From the NCBI GenBank assembly GCA_919902965.1, contig CAKKSJ010000120.1, positions 1 to 28,233 of the forward strand: 28,233 nucleotides of DNA, read 5' to 3'. A program made the position numbers and the translations under genes. Every line of letters starts with the position of its first letter. Positions within the stretch are counted from its first letter, which is position 1. The stretch is from Burkholderiales bacterium. Its GTDB lineage: Bacteria > Pseudomonadota > Gammaproteobacteria > Burkholderiales > SG8-39. The notes under the pieces were generated by a model. That model was given only the letters and a program-made list of their open reading frames with translations. It was not told where the DNA came from and made no database searches. Of the stretch, positions 25,154 through 28,233 are shown piece by piece.

Positions 25154-25470
25154 TGGCGCAGTTCGACGTATATCGCAACCCCAATGCCGCGACGCGCGCC
25201 CGGATTCCGTATCTGGTCGACGTTCAGTCGGAACTGCTGGACTCGCTTGCAACGCGCGTGGTTGTTCCTCTGTGCAAGCCGGCGGTTCTAAAGGGCAGAC
25301 TGGCAGAGCGTTTGAATCCGGTGTTCCAGGTAGAGGGACGGAAGGTCTGCATGCTTACGCCCGAACTGGCGGGCATTCCGGCTAGAATCTTAGGTGCGCC
25401 GGTAGGAAATCTGTCCGGCGAGCGCGATGCATTTATCGCGGCGCTCGATCTGATCATCAGCGGGATCTAG
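25153..25470 (+). CDS. ccdB: CcdB-type toxin (DNA gyrase poison)
   Basis: A 105-residue toxin. It matches CcdB along its length: FDVYRNPN, PYLVDVQSELLDSLATRVVVPL, VFQVEGRKVCMLTPELAGIP, ILGAPVGNLSGERDAFIAALDLIISGI. The C-terminal (G/W)GI end, which in F-plasmid CcdB includes the gyrase-binding Trp99-Gly100-Ile101, here reads Ser-Gly-Ile, so the Trp is replaced. CcdB traps the GyrA-DNA cleavage complex. It is translated from an ATG overlapping the ccdA stop codon. The copy seems chromosomal because it lies between ordinary metabolic genes and gene debris. Confidence 0.88.
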   Translation: MAQFDVYRNPNAATRARIPYLVDVQSELLDSLATRVVVPLCKPAVLKGRLAERLNPVFQVEGRKVCMLTPELAGIPARILGAPVGNLSGERDAFIAALDLIISGI

Positions 25471-25550
25471 GGGTCCGTCTTCCATCTGCGGGGGCTTCCC
25501 GTCTTCCTCAAATAGATTCGAATTCCGCAGCGCCACTGCGGCACTTCCCG

Positions 25551-25827
25551 CTACTTGCTCAGATAGCGCATTGCGCGCTCCAGGCCCGGTGATCGGGTAC
25601 ATGCGCGCTTCCATGATCTCGCGGATCACGGCAATCGAGTGGCGCTAGGGCCGGAGCTGTTCCGGCTCGGAGTTGAGCCAGATCGCTTTCGGATAGGTGT
25701 TGAGCATGCGCCGCATCCACACCGCGCCGGCCTCGTCGTTGGAGTATTCGATCGATCCGCCGATGTCGAAAAACAGCAGCACCTTGACTTTGTTGTGGCG
25801 CTCCGGCCGCATCAGGATGGCCAGTCC
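25551..25827 (-). pseudogene. Decayed VWA (CoxE-like) domain gene, piece B
   Basis: The minus strand reads MRPERHNKVKVLLFFDIGGS, the MIDAS region of a CoxE-like VWA protein, and then jumps directly to IEYSNDEAGAVWMRRML, NTYPKAIWLN and PEQL, which belong to the C-terminal part. The roughly 80-100 residues normally between the two blocks are missing. The junction lies at 25750-25758 in GGSI. A TAG stop (25645-25647) replaces the Tyr codon seen in piece C. Near 25583-25590 a 5-base deletion shifts the frame, so the normal end (YLSK, stop) is only readable in another frame. The gene is clearly dead. CoxE-like proteins usually work with a MoxR AAA ATPase in metal-cofactor insertion. Confidence 0.68.
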
Positions 25828-25966
25828 GCGCGCTAAGGCTCCGTGTCTGGCCGAAGAAACAGGAACAGGGAATGCCGCGCCAGAAAGCGTGCGAGTCCTC
25901 CGTCAGGAACTCATGCCTGGCTGAGCACCGGGCGCCTTTATTCGATTACAGCTCGATCCGGCAGCC
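25828..25966. other. Short gap between VWA piece B and the PIN toxin gene
   Basis: About 140 bases without recognisable content. It may contain further decayed 5' parts of the VWA gene, but no motif is legible. Confidence 0.3.
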
Positions 25967-26344
25967 CTACCAAACCGCCTTGGGATAGTGCTTCAGGATC
26001 AGGCGGTCGCGGGTAATCAGCCAGGCATTGTCGAGTGCGGCCTGGGCCACGATCAGCCGGTCGAACGCGTCCCGCGTCCAGGAAAAATCCATGCAATGAT
26101 GAATCAGCGCTGCCGTGGATCGGTCCTCTACCGCAAGACCCAGCCGCCGTCCGAGGTCGGTGGCGACGGCTTTCGGCGCAACTGTAATGCGGCCGATTTC
26201 ACGCAGGTACTGCAGCTCCAGAAGCACGAGCGGGCTGATGGCCAGCGACTCGCGGTTGACGGTGTCCGCGGCGCGTTTGCTCAGTCGTTGCGTCTCGCCC
26301 GCATACAGCCACAGCGCCACGTGCGTATCCAGATACGCGCTCAT
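25967..26344 (-). CDS. PIN-domain toxin (VapC-like)
   Basis: A 125-residue PIN-domain ribonuclease. Asp6 (SAYLDTHVALWL), Glu43 (LVLLELQYL), Asp92/Asp95 (RDAFDRLIVAQA) and Asp113 (ITRDRLI) give the usual acidic metal cluster, and the sequence fits the 'LLLDTH..LW' subgroup whose partner is a Phd/YefM-type antitoxin. The start at 26344 overlaps the antitoxin stop as ATGA. An earlier GTG/ATG-type frame start lies within the antitoxin gene and is rejected. The toxin probably cuts RNA. The module is transcribed leftward, opposite to the ccdAB and mazF-like pairs on either side. Confidence 0.87.
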   Translation of the reverse strand: MSAYLDTHVALWLYAGETQRLSKRAADTVNRESLAISPLVLLELQYLREIGRITVAPKAVATDLGRRLGLAVEDRSTAALIHHCMDFSWTRDAFDRLIVAQAALDNAWLITRDRLILKHYPKAVW

Positions 26345-26592
26345 TTCAGGCGTTTGTCCCACTTCCCGCGCCACTTCGCCTCGTCGAAGGTCCTGGTTTG
26401 GCCGATGCGTCCCGGGTCGCCCACGATCACGCCGCTGCGCTTGATCAGGTTGGCCAGTTTGTCGCGTTGCTCGGCGGGAACGATGCGCACTTTTTTCCCG
26501 CGCAGCTCGATCTCGACCGGCACGCCGCTGCTAATCACGCCTTCGATCACGCGATAGATGTCGGCCCTCAGCTTGGTTGCGGAAATAGCCAT
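26341..26592 (-). CDS. Phd/YefM-like antitoxin
   Basis: An 83-residue antitoxin. The start MAISATKLRADIYRVIEGVISSG and the strand VPVEIELRGKKVRIVPAE match the Phd/YefM fold (N-terminal DNA-binding part). The C-terminal part (GDPGRIGQTRTFDEAKWRGKWDKRL) is the likely toxin-binding tail, with the W..KW end often seen in PIN partners. It is probably bound to the PIN toxin and represses its own promoter. GAGG lies about eight bases before the ATG. The stop codon overlaps the toxin start. Confidence 0.83.
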   Translation of the reverse strand: MAISATKLRADIYRVIEGVISSGVPVEIELRGKKVRIVPAEQRDKLANLIKRSGVIVGDPGRIGQTRTFDEAKWRGKWDKRLK

Positions 26593-26623
26593 GGTGCAAT
26601 CCTCATGCTAGCTCGATAGGCTT

Positions 26624-26652
26624 ATTCTAGGGCCGATTCAAAGCGTACGCAA
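26624..26652 (-). promoter_or_regulatory. Probable promoter of the Phd/PIN module
   Basis: On the minus strand TTGCGT (26652-26647), a 17-base spacer and TAGAAT (26629-26624) are arranged as a sigma70 promoter. This predicts a leader of about 25 bases before the ATG at 26592. The -35 match is only moderate. Confidence 0.4.
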
Positions 26653-26740
26653 CAAGAAGAGGATACGTACGTTATGGCGCGACGGTTCTGTTCGGCGCCG
26701 AGCGGTAGCGGGGCATGTCTCGCATGCAACGGACCCTAAG

Positions 26741-26880
26741 CTACTTGCTCAAATAGCGCATTGCGCGCTCCAGCCCTTCGATGGTGATCGGGTACATGCG
26801 CGCTTCCATGATCTCGCGGATCACGGCAATCGACTGGCGGTAGGGCCAGAGCTGTTCCGGCTCGGGGTTGGCCGGATCAA
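26741..26880 (-). pseudogene. 3' end of a VWA (CoxE-like) gene, piece C
   Basis: The minus strand reads PEPEQLWPYRQSIAVIREIM, then EARMYPITIEGLERAMRYLS and Lys-stop (TAG at 26743-26741). This is the typical C-terminus of CoxE-like VWA proteins. Upstream the expected WLN block is replaced by LLDPAN, so only about 45 codons are left. The reading frame is undamaged, in contrast to piece B, with which it shares about 95 % of bases (roughly five substitutions and one 5-base indel). It lies between the Phd/PIN module and the mazF-like pair. Confidence 0.68.
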
Positions 26881-27029
26881 GCAGACCTAGGAACCCCAAG
26901 GTCCGCTAACACCAGCTTCTTTGAGTTACTATAACGTCAATCCTTGAATCAAAGACTGCCGATCGACGCCAACGGGTTGGGCAGCGGAAGATCGAGGACA
27001 GGCAGCACGGCAACGGAAGAGGTACGACC
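26881..27029. other. Region upstream of the mazE-like/mazF pair
   Basis: Contains a TATAAC box at 26930-26935 without a clear -35, and GGAAGAGG shortly before the antitoxin ATG. No gene seen. Confidence 0.35.
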
Positions 27030-27233
27030 ATGAACAAGCAGAACGAGCAAGCGATTATGGAGAAGATCAAGGGGCTTCCGCCCGAGCGGGTAGCCGAAGT
27101 GGAGGATTTCGTTGATTTTCTGCGTACGCGTAACGATGATCAACGGTTAACTCAAGCCGCGACGAAGGCCTCCGCACCCGTATTCAACAAGGTGTGGGAT
27201 AACCCCGAAGATGCTGACTACGACAAATTGTAG
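27030..27233 (+). CDS. Small antitoxin of a MazF/PemK-type toxin
   Basis: A 67-residue acidic protein. The helical N-terminus IMEKIKGLPPERVAEVEDFVDFLRTR has the 'LP.E...EV.DFV.FL' pattern of DUF2281/VapB-type small antitoxins, and the C-terminal part (FNKVWDNPEDADYDKL) ends with the common 'W.NPEDA.YD.L' tail that binds the toxin. GGAAGAGG lies at a fitting distance before the ATG. It is followed after 13 bases by the toxin gene. It lacks an obvious AbrB-type DNA-binding domain, so it is unclear whether it regulates the operon. Confidence 0.8.
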   Translation: MNKQNEQAIMEKIKGLPPERVAEVEDFVDFLRTRNDDQRLTQAATKASAPVFNKVWDNPEDADYDKL

Positions 27234-27246
27234 ACAGCGCTAGGCC

Positions 27247-27585
27247 ATGCCCGCCTATCGTTTCGGCGACATCGTGCTCGTCCAATTCCCTTTCACCGAT
27301 CAATCCGGCGCCAAGAAGCGGCCCGCAGTTGTCGTCAGCAGTGCCGCCTATAACCAGGCGCGGCGCGACGTGGTGATCATGGCGGTCACCAGCCAGATCA
27401 AATCATCGGGGACCTTCGGGGAAGTGATCATCCATGACTGGCAGGCGGCAGGCCTGCTCAAGCCCTCCGCCATCAAGCCGGTTTTCGCCACCATCGAGCA
27501 GACGCTCATTCTCAGGCGCTTGGGCCGGCTTTCCGACCGCGACCAGCCGGCTCTGCGCAAAGTCATCACCGCAATCGTCTGTTGA
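27247..27585 (+). CDS. MazF/PemK-family endoribonuclease toxin
   Basis: A 112-residue toxin of the MazF/PemK/CcdB-like fold. The start YRFGDIVLVQFPFTDQSGAK is followed by KRPAVVVSSAAYN, the usual RP(A/V)(L/V)V core, then DVVIMAVTSQ, LLKPSAIKP and a C-terminal LGRLS.....L....I helix. MazF toxins cleave mRNA at short sequence motifs. The motif of this one cannot be read from sequence. Together with the upstream small antitoxin it forms the third TA module within 3 kb. It is convergent with the last gene in the window. Confidence 0.86.
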   Translation: MPAYRFGDIVLVQFPFTDQSGAKKRPAVVVSSAAYNQARRDVVIMAVTSQIKSSGTFGEVIIHDWQAAGLLKPSAIKPVFATIEQTLILRRLGRLSDRDQPALRKVITAIVC

Positions 27586-27704
27586 AGCAGGACATCCGTG
27601 CGCGGTTTGTGCGCGGTGCAAGGTATTGTCAGCTTCGGATTCGCCTTCGGCGCACGCCGTTACCTGACAGCCCGCGACCGGCAGCCCTGTAGTTTGGGCA
27701 TGCA
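27586..27704. other. Convergent gap between mazF-like and coiled-coil gene
   Basis: About 120 bases. No gene and no clear terminator with a U-tract were seen. Confidence 0.35.
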
Positions 27705-28160
27705 TCAGCCGCGTTTTGCCGTGTAGCGCCCGCGCCCGACGCGCTCGAACTGATCGCTTCCGCTGAGCGTCTGACTGACGATCTGCCGGAACGAGGTCGA
27801 GCTGGACCGGTAGCCGGCATCGATGGCTTTTTGCGCAGCCTCATTGACCGACAGGGTGTCTCCGGCGAGCACGCGCTTCAACACATCGACCAGGCACATC
27901 GCGTTTCGCGGCCTGCGGCCAGACGCGCCGGTCGCCCCTTTCCCTCCTGATCGGCCGGCCGATCCCCCGAGCGCTTCGATTTCCTCCCGCAGTTTCGTCG
28001 CGCGGGCCGTGAACCGCTCGTAGCGGGCTTGCAGCGCCTGCACGCGCCGCTCGCGGCGCCGCAGTTCCGCGGCCAGGGCCCTTGCCGGTACGGCCGAGAG
28101 GTCCTGCGCGGTCGGTTTGACCACCCTGCTCTTGCTCTTACGCTTCACAGACTTGCTCAT
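27705..28160 (-). CDS. Coiled-coil protein with winged-helix-like C-terminus
   Basis: About 151 residues. The N-terminus is Lys/Ser-rich (KSVKRKSKSRVVKPT). Residues about 25-60 form a strong coiled-coil (LAAELRRRERRVQALQARYE), a Gly/Ser linker follows, and the C-terminal about 65 residues (LVDVLKRVLAGDTLSVNEAA, GYRSSSTSFRQIVSQTL, FERVGRGRYTAKRG) resemble the HARE-HTH/winged-helix type found in DNA-associated proteins. Three ATGs are in a row (28166, 28163, 28160). The third is used because GGAG lies seven bases before it. No function is known to me. A DNA- or nucleoid-binding role is suggested by charge and fold only. The gene is convergent with the mazF-like toxin. Confidence 0.7.
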   Translation of the reverse strand: MSKSVKRKSKSRVVKPTAQDLSAVPARALAAELRRRERRVQALQARYERFTARATKLREEIEALGGSAGRSGGKGATGASGRRPRNAMCLVDVLKRVLAGDTLSVNEAAQKAIDAGYRSSSTSFRQIVSQTLSGSDQFERVGRGRYTAKRG

Positions 28161-28233
28161 CATCATTCTCCGCCACAGGTAATTCCATTTCTACTTCAAT
28201 AGGGCATTAACGATCCAGTCCCAGGCAACGATG

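Noticed and set aside
25971..26374. Longer start (26374) for the Phd-linked PIN toxin
   Set aside because: The extra ten codons lie within the antitoxin gene, and the ATGA overlap at 26344-26341 gives a standard coupled start.
1..28233. CRISPR array, insertion sequence or prophage
   Set aside because: No regularly spaced repeats, transposase or integrase motifs, or terminal inverted repeats with target duplications were recognised.

Overview
The window is GC-rich chromosomal DNA that most resembles a betaproteobacterium (Burkholderiales/Nitrosomonadales-like). The clues are a Bug/TctC-TctB-TctA tripartite tricarboxylate transporter set, GreB with the usual MSKAFTRE start, HtpG, AzlCD, MetY, a PRX5-type peroxiredoxin and PilB/GspE ATPases. 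Taxonomy is inferred from gene content only. I saw no rRNA, convincing tRNA, CRISPR array, insertion sequence or phage module.

Left half (1-14.0 kb): the tail of an MFS transporter; a large T2SS/T4P-type assembly ATPase with an unusual N-terminal extension; a short region with transporter-gene debris; a leftward metY-alpha/beta hydrolase pair divergent from an MFS transporter; a membrane ankyrin-repeat protein divergent from greB; a two-domain M16 zinc peptidase overlapping greB tail to tail; a translationally coupled azlC-azlD pair; and htpG. These are ordinary housekeeping, amino-acid and transport functions with tight spacing.

Middle (14.0-24.7 kb): an HTH-antitoxin/PIN-toxin pair with an inverted repeat over its promoter; a leftward TolB-like/TPR protein; a 1-Cys-proximal PRX5-type peroxiredoxin; a second PilB/GspE ATPase whose promoter places the transcript start on the start codon (probable leaderless mRNA); a long hairpin; an MFS transporter; and a complete Bug receptor-TctB-TctA operon with a strong ribosome binding site.

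Right end (24.7-28.2 kb): a small toxin-antitoxin (TA) island. Three type II modules, ccdAB (+), phd-vapC-like (-) and a mazE-like/mazF pair (+), are separated by three decayed fragments, all on the minus strand, that appear to come from one kind of gene: a CoxE-like von Willebrand factor A (VWA) protein. Two fragments carry nearly identical copies of the gene's 3' end and form direct repeats around the phd-vapC module. A small coiled-coil plus winged-helix-like protein closes the window. The most interesting features are this TA/VWA debris mosaic, the ccdAB promoter whose -10 box lies between two identical 8-bp palindromes, the leaderless promoter of the second ATPase, and two secretion/pilus ATPases with no pilus genes nearby. 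I found no clear-cut wholly new system.
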